22,577 nucleotides of DNA from a virus: positions 1 to 22,577 of the IMG/VR virus record IMGVR_UViG_3300043410_000045. One strand, given 5' to 3'. Every line of letters starts with the position of its first letter. Position 1 is the first letter of the stretch. The notes under the pieces were generated by a model, which saw nothing but the letters and a program-made list of their open reading frames with translations, was not told where the DNA came from and did not search any database. A program made the translations under genes and the position numbers. Below, piece by piece: positions 6,234-13,805 of the stretch.

Positions 6234-7205
6234 GTGGCAGTCGTTGATGGCGGCTACAGCAGTGGCACATGGGGCCAAGCTGGATGGGGCATGTCGGTTT
6301 ACGACTGCCTTATTGCCTATGGCGGATGGGGTACAGGTACGTGGGGACAGAATGGTTGGGGATTTGGCAGTGGTTATTTAACTGCATCCGATTCTGTCAA
6401 CGTAGCTGCGCAAGCGGCAATTACTGGAAACATAGCTGAGACAGTAAATGTCACAGAAACATTTGAAGGCGCGTTAATTTTAGCTGGGTCTGTAAGTGAT
6501 ACAGCAAATGCGTCAGAAACAGTTAGTACGGCGGTAATATTTGCAAGCAATGTAAGCGATACGGCAAATACTAGCGAAACAGTATTGAGCACGGTTGTAT
6601 TTGGAAGCACGGTATCGGATACTGCAAATGCTAGTGACACTGTAAGCACGTTAGTAATACTAGGTAGTACGGTATCAGATACGGTAAATGCTGAAGATCA
6701 AGTATCAATAATTGTTAGAGCAACGGCAAACGTAAGTGAAACATCAAATGCAAGCGAAACAGTATTGGCTGGTCAAACATTTGCAAGTTCTGTAAATGAT
6801 ACAGCAAATATATCTGAAGCAATACTTAGTGCGTTTGGTATATCAGGCAATGTGGCAGAAACAGCGAATGTAAGTGAAACAGTATCAGGAATTAGATATA
6901 CAACTGGATTAGTAGATGACACAGTAACAGCAGAAGAATTTGCAAGTGCTCAGGCAATATTCCAGACGTTGATTGAAGAGTTGTTGACCGCTGAAGATGT
7001 AGTATCAGTAAGAGCGCAGAATGAAAGAACGGTATCAGAAAGCGTCACAATAGCGGATTATTGGTTTGCGGCGTATCTGTGGAATTTGATTAATGATGCA
7101 CAAATAGCCAACTGGGCACCGATTAATGACGATGTGAATGGCGGCTGGCAGATGATAAACACGACAGAGAATACGTCGTGGCAGTTAATAAACACCATTA
7201 TGTAA
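6234..7205 (+). CDS. Virion protein with ten in-register 20-residue repeats
   Basis: A 323-residue protein. The N-terminus (about 1-47) has two GTWGQ.GWG units rich in Gly, Trp and Tyr. Residues 69-268 are ten consecutive 20-residue repeats with no insertion or deletion; a typical unit is DTANASETVSTAVIFASNVS. The C-terminus (about 270-323) is different: YWFAAYLWNLINDAQIANW, then two W(Q)MINT/WQLINT copies. The regular polar/hydrophobic spacing suggests an elongated beta-structured fibre or spike shaft with N- and C-terminal caps. The start is GTG 6234, four bases after the previous stop, with GGGG upstream (6224-6227). A fibre-like function is inferred from the repeats and from the tail-fibre genes that follow. 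Confidence 0.75.
   Translation: MAVVDGGYSSGTWGQAGWGMSVYDCLIAYGGWGTGTWGQNGWGFGSGYLTASDSVNVAAQAAITGNIAETVNVTETFEGALILAGSVSDTANASETVSTAVIFASNVSDTANTSETVLSTVVFGSTVSDTANASDTVSTLVILGSTVSDTVNAEDQVSIIVRATANVSETSNASETVLAGQTFASSVNDTANISEAILSAFGISGNVAETANVSETVSGIRYTTGLVDDTVTAEEFASAQAIFQTLIEELLTAEDVVSVRAQNERTVSESVTIADYWFAAYLWNLINDAQIANWAPINDDVNGGWQMINTTENTSWQLINTIM
6438..7037 (+). repeat. Ten 60-bp coding repeats (20-residue units)
   Basis: The translated units start with D/E-T (or E-L in the last one) at residues 69, 89, 109, 129, 149, 169, 189, 209, 229 and 249, with an eleventh partial start (E-S) at 269. Spacing is exactly 60 bp. Middle units are most alike (DTANASETV...VS), while units 9 and 10 are diverged. 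Synonymous codons differ between units, so the array is old rather than a recent expansion. Confidence 0.85.
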
Positions 7206-7214
7206 GGACGAATC

Positions 7215-8030
7215 ATGGCAAGTACATACAGTGGCAACTTAGCTATTGAGCTTATCGGCACTGGTGACCAAGCCGGTACGTGGGGCGCAACTACTAATAC
7301 GAACTTAGGAACCGCGCTAGAACAGGCAATCACTTCTACTGCTAGCGTTACGTTTGTAGCTGGCGGTAATACTGCTATTGCGCTAACACAGAGTAACGTT
7401 TTCCAAGCTGCACGTAGTTATCGATTGAATTTCACTGGTACCGCGACAGCAACACAGTACTTGTGGGTTCCTGCAATTAACAAAGCATATATTGTTAATA
7501 ACGGGTTAAGTAATTCGATCATCATATCGAATGGATCTAACGGCGCTGGTACTGGTACAACGGTAACGATTCCATCGGGCGCGTCAATGCTTGTGTATAA
7601 CGATGGCACAAACATTACTCAGCCAATTACATATATCAACGGACTGACAACATCGAATACATCAGTTCTTAATGCTAGCTCAATTACCACATCAAACCTA
7701 ACCACATCCAATCTTGTACAGACGGTAAATGCAACTACCAACCAGCAATACCATAACTGGGGTAACGGCACATTTACGTTTGCATCTATTGGTGGTTATT
7801 ATGATAACGTAGCTGCTGGACACATTGAGTTTTACACAGCAAACAACGGAATTCTTACAGAGAACTTCCGTATATCAAATACGGGTGCATTTGGTTTTCT
7901 TGGTACAAATTACGGTACATCTGGTCAAGTATTAACGTCTAGCGGCGCTAATGCTGCGCCAACGTGGCAAACAACTAGTGGTGTTACAACAGGTAAGGCC
8001 ATTGCGATGGCTATGATCTTCGGATTCTAA
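7215..8030 (+). CDS. Tail-fibre-like protein
   Basis: A 271-residue protein. The N-terminus (TYSGNLAIELIGTGDQAGTW, then GATTNTNLGTALEQAI) is the usual start of a family of phage tail-fibre-like proteins I recall. The middle is Thr/Ser/Asn-rich beta structure with short repeats (TTSN, about residues 143-172). The C-terminal part has a YGTSGQVLTSSGANAAPTW segment, common just before the tip of phage fibres, and an AIAMAMIFGF end. No enzyme motif is seen. AAGGA (7204-7208) precedes ATG 7215. The GTWG motif near residue 23 also occurs in the preceding repeat protein. It probably forms or carries part of the host-binding apparatus. Confidence 0.8.
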   Translation: MASTYSGNLAIELIGTGDQAGTWGATTNTNLGTALEQAITSTASVTFVAGGNTAIALTQSNVFQAARSYRLNFTGTATATQYLWVPAINKAYIVNNGLSNSIIISNGSNGAGTGTTVTIPSGASMLVYNDGTNITQPITYINGLTTSNTSVLNASSITTSNLTTSNLVQTVNATTNQQYHNWGNGTFTFASIGGYYDNVAAGHIEFYTANNGILTENFRISNTGAFGFLGTNYGTSGQVLTSSGANAAPTWQTTSGVTTGKAIAMAMIFGF

Positions 8031-8042
8031 GGAGTTATTTAA

Positions 8043-8444
8043 ATGGCAAACCCTAATATAGTTAACGTTACGCAGATTTACGGTCAGACCAACTATCTGA
8101 CTCCTGCGAATACATCCACGTTAGTCCTCATTGCTAATACCAGCGGCTCTGGCAACGTATACAAAGTCAACCAGATTGTGGCTGCGAATACATCTAACGC
8201 TGCTGCTAACGCGACAGTGCTGTTGTACACCAGCGGCGCGGTGACATCAGGCAACTTGGTTGTGACCAGTACTGCGAATGCGTTTGCGGTTGCATCTAAC
8301 ATTTCTGTACCTGCGTATGCTTCGCTGATTGTGGTTGATAAAACTACAGCGACGTATCTTTTGGAAGACAAAGCGTTTGTTGTTCAATCTGGCACCAACA
8401 GCGCTATTACATTCTCAGTAAGCTACGAACAACTTAGCAGCTAA
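8043..8444 (+). CDS. Beta-sandwich virion accessory protein
   Basis: A 133-residue, Ala/Ser/Thr/Val-rich, all-beta protein (PNIVNVTQIYGQTNYLTPAN, STLVLIANTSGSGNVYKVN, ASLIVVDKTTATYLLEDKAF, ITFSVSYEQLSS). This pattern (a.yKvn.i.a.N, then P.yasLiVvdK...YLlEdk.f) is known to me from small phage virion proteins in several aquatic myo- and podoviruses, with no definite role. It has no cysteine, signal peptide or membrane segment. A strong ribosome binding site, AAGGAG (8029-8034), overlaps the previous stop. Its position between a fibre gene and the adhesin genes suggests a tail or surface accessory role. Confidence 0.7.
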   Translation: MANPNIVNVTQIYGQTNYLTPANTSTLVLIANTSGSGNVYKVNQIVAANTSNAAANATVLLYTSGAVTSGNLVVTSTANAFAVASNISVPAYASLIVVDKTTATYLLEDKAFVVQSGTNSAITFSVSYEQLSS

Positions 8445-8456
8445 TAAGGGGTTGCT

Positions 8457-10187
8457 ATGGCAATTCATGGTTATCCTGGACAGATTATCAGCGCGTCTTC
8501 GCCGCTGTATACACCCGGCTTTGCTTCTGGCATTTGGACGCTAGGCAACTGGCCTGCGGGCGTTACTGTCGTTCAGACATTTACTGCATCTAGTTACTGG
8601 ACTGCGCCTACTGGTGTGACTGCGGTTGACTACCTTGTGGTTGCTGGTGGCGGTGGTGGCGGTGCAGTTCTTGCTGGAGGTGGTGGTGGTGGTGGATTTC
8701 GCACCGGCACAGCATTTCGTGTAACGCCAGGTGCAACTTATCAAATTACAGTTGGTTCAGGTGGCGCTGGTGGTACATACACATCTCCTAGTAGCGGCCC
8801 TGCTGGAAGCAATGGCGGAAATTCTATTTTTTCTACTATTACTTCTAACAGTGGTGGAGGTGGCGCTGGTGGAGATGCTGGTACTGGATTAGCTGGCGGA
8901 AGTGGCGGTGGCGGATCTTATAATGGTTCTGGATCTGGCCCAGTTGGAGGAAATGGCGGAGTAGGAAATACGCCATCCACTACACCAAGTCAAGGAAATA
9001 ATGGTGGCGGAGGTGGTTTTACAAGCACTGCACCAGGGACTAATGCTGGCGGTGGAGGAGGGGGTGGCGGTGGTGGAGTTGGTTCGAATGGCTCTCCTGT
9101 CACACCACTTTCTTCTTCAAATACTGGCATAGGTGGTAACGGTGGGAATGGTGGAGTTTCTGCAATTTCAGGAACATCTACTTACTATGCTGGCGGTGGC
9201 GGTGGTGGCACTTATGTAAGTGGCACTATAGGAATAGGAGGCCTTGGAGGCGGTGGAAATGGCGGGGCAAATGTAACAGGTTCTAACGGAACAACTAATA
9301 CCGGCGGTGGCGGCGGCGGCGGCGGAAGATCTGGTTCAGGAGGATCAGGCGGCTCCGGTATTGTCATCCTTCGCTACATTTCTCCTAATGCTTCAACTAT
9401 AAATTTATTTACTGCAACAACTACTTGGACTGCTCCAACAGGAGTAAGTACCATAGATTATCTTGTTGTTGGTGGTGGCGGCGGAGCTGGATCAAGTCAA
9501 GGCGGCGGCGGTGGTGGTGCTGGAGGCTATCGTGCTGGTAGTGGTTTATTGGTAAATGCTGGTACAACTTATACGATTAGTGTAGGTGGTGGCGGTGCTG
9601 GTTCAGGCGGTGATACATCGGGAAGCACAGGATCTAATTCATACATATCAGGCCCAGCTCCTTTTACAACGATTGCAGGTGCAGGTGGTGGTTTTGGTGC
9701 GGCAGGTTTTCCAGCAACAACCGGAGGAAGTGGTGGATCTGGTGGTGGTGGCGGTCGTGGAAACCCTGGAGGCCCAGGAAATACGCCAGCGACATCTCCT
9801 ATACAAGGTGGCAATGGGGGCGGTTCTGTATCTGGGCCTGGTAATACATTTGGTGGAGGGGGTGGCGGAGGCGGTAGTAATGGTGGCATTGCCGGAACTA
9901 CAAGCGGAGGTGGTAATGGTGGCACTGCTGCCGCATCTAGCATCACAGGCATAACACTTTATTATGCAGGTGGAGGCGGAGGTGGCTCTGGTAGCTCAAG
10001 CCCATTATTTGGATATGGTGGCGGAACAACAATAACTGCACAAAAAGGTGGCGCTGCTGATGGAGGAATTGGCCCAGGTAGTCCGAGTGCCGCAGGTTTG
10101 GCTAATACTGGAGGCGGTGGTGGTGGTGGTGGACTTACTGGAGGGGCTGGTGGCTCTGGTGTAATTATTATAAGAACCAATTATTAA
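8457..10187 (+). CDS. Glycine-rich adhesin-like virion protein 1 (two modules)
   Basis: A 576-residue protein. After a 38-residue leader (HGYPGQII...ASGIWTLGNWPAG) come two long modules, about residues 39-310 and 315-576. Each opens with a conserved strand segment (TFTASSYWTAPTGV.AVDYLVV) and runs through many poly-Gly stretches, a NTPSTTPSQGNN-type marker, a SGTSTYYAGGGGGG-type marker, and a GGSGG.GIVILR-type end. This matches the glycine-rich domain of phage tail proteins (Gly_rich_2 type). Poly-glycine-II sandwiches are established in the Salmonella phage S16 adhesin, where glycine-rich motifs carry receptor-binding loops. A receptor-binding role here is inferred. There is no signal peptide. 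AAGGGG upstream gives a good ribosome binding site. The next gene is a paralogue. Confidence 0.82.
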   Translation: MAIHGYPGQIISASSPLYTPGFASGIWTLGNWPAGVTVVQTFTASSYWTAPTGVTAVDYLVVAGGGGGGAVLAGGGGGGGFRTGTAFRVTPGATYQITVGSGGAGGTYTSPSSGPAGSNGGNSIFSTITSNSGGGGAGGDAGTGLAGGSGGGGSYNGSGSGPVGGNGGVGNTPSTTPSQGNNGGGGGFTSTAPGTNAGGGGGGGGGGVGSNGSPVTPLSSSNTGIGGNGGNGGVSAISGTSTYYAGGGGGGTYVSGTIGIGGLGGGGNGGANVTGSNGTTNTGGGGGGGGRSGSGGSGGSGIVILRYISPNASTINLFTATTTWTAPTGVSTIDYLVVGGGGGAGSSQGGGGGGAGGYRAGSGLLVNAGTTYTISVGGGGAGSGGDTSGSTGSNSYISGPAPFTTIAGAGGGFGAAGFPATTGGSGGSGGGGGRGNPGGPGNTPATSPIQGGNGGGSVSGPGNTFGGGGGGGGSNGGIAGTTSGGGNGGTAAASSITGITLYYAGGGGGGSGSSSPLFGYGGGTTITAQKGGAADGGIGPGSPSAAGLANTGGGGGGGGLTGGAGGSGVIIIRTNY

Positions 10188-11866
10188 GGTAAACGATGAG
10201 TAATTATCCCGGTCGAATTATTACCAAGAATCCGGTACTGCCATCTACCACGCAGGCATCGGGCGTGTGGACGCTACAGCAGGCATTGCAAGCTATAAAA
10301 GCAGGCGCTTGGCCTGGCATACCTACTAATACGGTTGTACTGACATTTACTGGCGCGGCAACGTGGACATGCCCTGATGGTGTGTCGCAAATTGACTATT
10401 TAGTTGTTGCTGGTGGCGGCGGAGGTGGGGCAGGACTTGGAGGAAGCACTGTTGCTGGAGGTGGTGGTGGAGGCGGTTTTAGGGCTGCTTCCGGGTATCC
10501 TGTAATTCCAGGAACAAGTTATGCAATTACTGTTGGGTCAGGTGGGGCAAGTAATACTAATGGTTCAAATTCATCATTAGACGTAATTGTATCGAATGGT
10601 GGTGGATATGGAGGAGGAGCAACAACTACAACTCCAGGATCTGCAAGGGTTGGTGCTTCTGGTGGTTCTGGCGGCGGTGGATCTGGAAGGTCTGATTTAA
10701 GCGCTGGTACTGGAGGATCAGGAAATACTCCATTTGTTTCTCCAAGCCAAGGTAATGCTGGAGGTAATGGCATCAATGCTCCTACACAAATTGGTGGCGG
10801 CGGAGGTGGGGCTGGTCAAAACGGATTTAATGGTAATGCACCTGCAAATGCTGGATATGGTGGTAACGGATCATCGTCTACTATTTCTGGTACATCTGTT
10901 ACGTATGCAGGCGGCGGAGGTGGTGGCGCAACTGGTCAGCCTGGAGGTACGGGTGGTGGCGGTAATGCAGGCAACTGGCCTACATTGGGATCAAATGGCA
11001 CTGCCAACACTGGCGGTGGTGGTGGTGCTGGAGCTGTTCCCGCTACACCTTCGGCTCTTTCAAACGGTGGAACTGGCGGCAGCGGTATTGTCATTATCAA
11101 ATACCTAGCCCCACAGACAGCTACACTGGTATTTAATACAACATCTACATGGACATGCCCTCCAGGTGTGACAAGTGTAGATTATCTTGTTGTTGCTGGT
11201 GGTGGTGGTGGCGGCACTGGTTTATCTGGTGGTGGTGGCGCAGGAGGATTTAGAACTGGTTCAGCACTACCAGTTTCTTCAGGCACATACACTATTACCA
11301 TAGGAGCAGGTGGAGCAACTGGTTCGACTGCTGCTGCAAATCCAGGTTCTAATGGCACAAGTTCAATATTTTCAACTATCACATCTGCTGGTGGTGGATT
11401 TGGAACACCAGTAGGCAGTAATGGAGGGGATGGTGGTTCTGGTGGAGGAAGTAGATCATCAGGAGGATTTGGTAATGTTCCATCTGTATCTCCATCGCAA
11501 GGAAATAATGGCGGAGCTGGAACTCCAGGCGGAACCACTGGTGGAGGCGGCGGAGGTAGTGAAGCTGGAGCTGCTGGAGCACCTACAGCAAGTGGAAAGG
11601 GTGGTAACGGAACTGCCTCTACAATAAGTGGTACATCTGTAACTTACGCCGGCGGCGGCGGAGGTGGTGGATATTTAGGGCCATCTTATCCTGGTGGTAT
11701 TGGCGGCACTGGCGGTGGTGGTAATGGTTCTGTAAATACTACTGCTCAATCTGGTACAGCTAATACTGGCGGCGGCGGTGGCGGTGGTGGTTATCAAGTA
11801 TCACCAACTACGTACTATGCTGGCGGCTCTGGAGGCTCCGGTATTGTTATATTAAAACTAAACTCA
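8574..11866 (+). repeat. Four-module glycine-rich coding repeat array over two genes
   Basis: Four copies of one module lie in a row, starting near 8574, 9399, 10334 and 11115. They share an opening W(T)(A/C)P.GV..DYLVV segment, a PSQGN or P.QGGN marker, a (Y)AGGGGGG marker and a GSGG.G(I/V)(V/I)I end. The DNA is rich in GGTGG/GGCGG runs, so unequal recombination between modules is easy to imagine. Module limits are approximate. Confidence 0.75.
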
Positions 11867-11869
11867 TAA
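10196..11869 (+). CDS. Glycine-rich adhesin-like virion protein 2 (two modules, paralogue)
   Basis: A 557-residue protein with the same plan as its upstream neighbour. The leader (NYPGRIITKNP...ASGVWTLQQALQAIKAGAWP) is longer and keeps the W-rich AIKAGAWP segment common in phage tail proteins. Module 1 (about 47-305) and module 2 (about 307-557) open with TFTGAATWTCPDGVSQIDYL and FNTTSTWTCPPGVTSVDYL. A Cys follows the Trp in both, while the first gene has Ala there. Each has the SPSQGN marker, the SSTISGTSVTYAGGGGGG or STISGTSVTYAGGGGGG marker, and a GGSGGSGIVI end. It is probably a second adhesin or an alternative receptor-binding protein that arose by tandem duplication. The gap to the previous gene is only eight bases. 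Confidence 0.82.
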   Translation: MSNYPGRIITKNPVLPSTTQASGVWTLQQALQAIKAGAWPGIPTNTVVLTFTGAATWTCPDGVSQIDYLVVAGGGGGGAGLGGSTVAGGGGGGGFRAASGYPVIPGTSYAITVGSGGASNTNGSNSSLDVIVSNGGGYGGGATTTTPGSARVGASGGSGGGGSGRSDLSAGTGGSGNTPFVSPSQGNAGGNGINAPTQIGGGGGGAGQNGFNGNAPANAGYGGNGSSSTISGTSVTYAGGGGGGATGQPGGTGGGGNAGNWPTLGSNGTANTGGGGGAGAVPATPSALSNGGTGGSGIVIIKYLAPQTATLVFNTTSTWTCPPGVTSVDYLVVAGGGGGGTGLSGGGGAGGFRTGSALPVSSGTYTITIGAGGATGSTAAANPGSNGTSSIFSTITSAGGGFGTPVGSNGGDGGSGGGSRSSGGFGNVPSVSPSQGNNGGAGTPGGTTGGGGGGSEAGAAGAPTASGKGGNGTASTISGTSVTYAGGGGGGGYLGPSYPGGIGGTGGGGNGSVNTTAQSGTANTGGGGGGGGYQVSPTTYYAGGSGGSGIVILKLNS

Positions 11870-11882
11870 AAGGAGAGTGAGG

Positions 11883-12140
11883 ATGGATTCGAAGATTTAC
11901 ATGTTGTATGGAATTGATACTGCGATGCACTTGTTGCGTCCAGGTGCACGCTGGGAAATAACAAATAACTTTTTCAGCGTTTGGGAAGACCCACGCCCAT
12001 GCCCGACCATGGAAGAAGTACACGAGACGATGGAAAAGATTAAAGCTTTTGAGGACAGCATTAACACTATCTGGACTAAAGAGCAGAAAGAACAACTGTT
12101 GGGTCAGCAGCGCGAATACGATATGGCGGTGAACGGATGA
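11883..12140 (+). CDS. Small phage protein (YGIDTAMHLLRPGARWEI family)
   Basis: An 85-residue protein with KIYMLYGIDTAMHLLRPGAR near the N-terminus, FFSVWEDPRPCPTMEEVHET in the middle, and a charged helical end. I recall this pattern as a small gene in aquatic phages following fibre or adhesin genes, sometimes suspected to be a tail-fibre assembly factor. The sequence does not prove it. AGGAG (11871-11875) is well placed before ATG 11883; the in-frame GTG at 11877 is too close to it. Its end overlaps the oxygenase start (ATGA, 12137-12140). Confidence 0.68.
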   Translation: MDSKIYMLYGIDTAMHLLRPGARWEITNNFFSVWEDPRPCPTMEEVHETMEKIKAFEDSINTIWTKEQKEQLLGQQREYDMAVNG

Positions 12141-12745
12141 ACATTACTAACCTGTTCCCAACGCCTATAGGTTTTGCCAAGCTGGGTCGTGACATTACCG
12201 CCCGTGAGCTGGAGTTCATCATCGGTCAGGTTCGTTATCCCAACGAAGGTAACACTACCAGTGAGAATAGAAAGATTCTTGAGTGTAAAGAGCTGACAGA
12301 CATTCGTGAGTTTATTGAGGACGCGATGCTGGACTATTTCAAAACAGTCCATGATCCAAAGCACAACGTCACTCCGTATATTACGCAGTCGTGGTCAAAC
12401 TACACAGAGCCAGGGCAGTATCACCACAAACACGCTCATCCTAACAGCGTTATTTCTGGTGTGTTCTACCCGCAGGCAAACAGAGAAACAGACAAGATTT
12501 ACTTCTACAAAGAAGGATACGAGCGAATTAAATTCCCGCCTGAGAAGTGGAATTTATGGAACAGCGAAAGCTGGTGGTATGAAACTGGCTCTGGTGATTT
12601 AATCTTGTTTCCATCTAACCTGACGCACATGGTGCAGACTAAGCAGGGCGATGGAACTCGTATCAGTATTGCGTTTAACACCTTTGTTAAAGGTTACATA
12701 GGTTCAGATGAAAGTCTGACTGGATTACATTTAGGAGAAGAATGA
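12137..12745 (+). CDS. 2-oxoglutarate/Fe(II)-dependent oxygenase-like protein
   Basis: A 202-residue protein of the double-stranded beta-helix oxygenase type I recall as 2OG-FeII_Oxy_5 (PF13759). It has TQSWSNYTEPGQYHHKHAHP around residues 83-102 with NSVISGVFYP following, giving the H-x-H (H99, H101) and SGvfY core. The second half has GDLILFPSNLTHMV, with the distal His at 164, and RISIAFN, with Arg175 for 2-oxoglutarate. Length and motif order fit a complete catalytic domain. Such enzymes hydroxylate protein or other substrates, and the phage substrate is unknown. Its place right after the adhesin genes suggests virion-protein modification, which is inference. The start is coupled to the preceding gene (ATGA). 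Confidence 0.82.
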   Translation: MNITNLFPTPIGFAKLGRDITARELEFIIGQVRYPNEGNTTSENRKILECKELTDIREFIEDAMLDYFKTVHDPKHNVTPYITQSWSNYTEPGQYHHKHAHPNSVISGVFYPQANRETDKIYFYKEGYERIKFPPEKWNLWNSESWWYETGSGDLILFPSNLTHMVQTKQGDGTRISIAFNTFVKGYIGSDESLTGLHLGEE

Positions 12746-13116
12746 TGGCGCACTTCGCTAAACTTGGCCCTGGCAACGTGGTCGAACAAGTTATCGTGGT
12801 GGATAACAAAGACACCTCTGATGCTAACGGCATTGAGAAGGAATATATCGGTGCTGCTTTCTGCGAGCGCTTGCTGGGTGGTCGTTGGGTGCAGACCAGC
12901 TACAACGGTAACAAGCGCAAGAATTACGCAGGTCAAGGTTATACCTTTGACGAGCAGCGTGATGCGTTTATTCCACCTAAGCCATATCCAAGCTGGGTGC
13001 TAATAGAAGAAACCTGCCAGTGGAAACCTCCAGTAGATATGCCTGAAGATGGCACTATGGAGAATCCATATACATGGGATGAAGCTACTACATCGTGGAT
13101 CCGCTCACCCTCCTAG
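12745..13116 (+). CDS. Small conserved phage protein (MAHFAK...GYTFDEQRDAFIPP)
   Basis: A 123-residue protein. The N-terminus MAHFAKLGPGNVVEQVIVVD is followed by a WVQTSYNGN segment, then KRKNYAGQGYTFDEQRDAFI and PPKPYPSWVL. The end is a Trp-rich CQWKPPVDMPEDG...YTWDEATTSWI. I recall this as a widespread phage family, including cyanophages, of unknown function. Repeated short strand-turn-Trp units near the C-terminus suggest a virion or fibre-associated role. ATG 12745 is preferred over ATG 12742 because AGGAG at 12733-12737 is then seven bases away; both are in frame. It overlaps the oxygenase stop and the next gene's start (13095-13116). Confidence 0.75.
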   Translation: MAHFAKLGPGNVVEQVIVVDNKDTSDANGIEKEYIGAAFCERLLGGRWVQTSYNGNKRKNYAGQGYTFDEQRDAFIPPKPYPSWVLIEETCQWKPPVDMPEDGTMENPYTWDEATTSWIRSPS

Positions 13117-13805
13117 CAACTGCTAACGCGGCTGTTGCGGCGGTAAAGAAAGGATGTCAGCTATACAAAGACATCAAGAATGCAGCAGGCGATGTTAATG
13201 ATGTACTGAAAGATTTAAAAGAACAGTTTCACAAAGTAGTAGATCCAACTCCTGCACAAAAGATGCAGTACAACGCAGAAGTACAGCGTGTGCAGGAGAT
13301 AGCAAAAGCTGATCCTAATGATGTGTATACAGAAATTGGTAATCAGCTAGGTGTGTTGATGGATGCCTACGATGCTTTGAGTAAGGCTTTATTGCAGGAA
13401 GAACTTTCAGGAAAGAAAGTTTATAAGGGGGAAGAAAGCATTGGTCGCCGCGCTTTACGCAGGATAATTATTACGGCAAGATTGGATGCGATGCTAGTTG
13501 AAATCAGAGAGACAATGGTCTACCGCGCACCACCAGAACTAGGTTCTTTGTGGGAGAAGTTTGAGACTATGTGGGACAGGATTGTCGCTGAACAACAAGC
13601 AGCAAACGCAGAAGAACTTAGACAAGCGCAGGCAGCAAGATGGCGACGGGAAAAGATAAAAAAGAAGTTAAGAGAACAACTGACTTCAGTTTTGGCAGTA
13701 GTGTTCGTCCTAGCGTGGTTCCTATGGGTAATGATTCTGATAAGGACGAGCCACACGTACCGTGGTCTTTACTCGTCGCCGTTCTGGTCTTGTGTCTTGT
13801 GTTAG
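13095..13805 (+). CDS. Membrane protein with C-terminal span (MDPLTLLATANAA family)
   Basis: A 236-residue protein. The N-terminus (DPLTLLATANAAVAAVKKGC, then LYKDIKNAAGDVNDVLKDL) and the middle are helical. Residues about 160-196 form a charged stretch (QQAANAEELRQAQAARWRRE) followed by one membrane span at about 199-216 (VLAVVFVLAWFLWVMILI). I recall the MDP...LIA..KKG start as a phage family ending in a single membrane segment. It sits first in the probable lysis block, so an auxiliary lysis or virion-membrane role is possible. The start is GTG 13095 within the previous gene, without a clear ribosome binding site. The last 166 bases are shared, in another frame, with the next gene, and a slippery heptamer lies at 13658-13664. 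Confidence 0.68.
   Translation: MDPLTLLATANAAVAAVKKGCQLYKDIKNAAGDVNDVLKDLKEQFHKVVDPTPAQKMQYNAEVQRVQEIAKADPNDVYTEIGNQLGVLMDAYDALSKALLQEELSGKKVYKGEESIGRRALRRIIITARLDAMLVEIRETMVYRAPPELGSLWEKFETMWDRIVAEQQAANAEELRQAQAARWRREKIKKKLREQLTSVLAVVFVLAWFLWVMILIRTSHTYRGLYSSPFWSCVLC

Noticed and set aside
6438-7037. 60-bp periodic repeats as a possible CRISPR array
   Set aside because: The periodicity is in protein, the DNA units are too diverged, there is no constant repeat with unique spacers, and an open reading frame runs through the region.
9569-11538. Proline-rich open frames on the minus strand and Val/Leu-rich frames on the plus strand across the glycine-rich genes
   Set aside because: They are shadows of GGN-rich coding: the complement of Gly codons reads as Pro, and shifted GGT/GGC repeats read as Val/Ala/Leu. 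They have no ribosome binding sites and no independent domain.
8457-11869. Diversity-generating retroelement target in the adhesin genes
   Set aside because: No reverse transcriptase or template repeat is seen in the window and no adenine-biased variable copy is recognisable, so only recombination is proposed.
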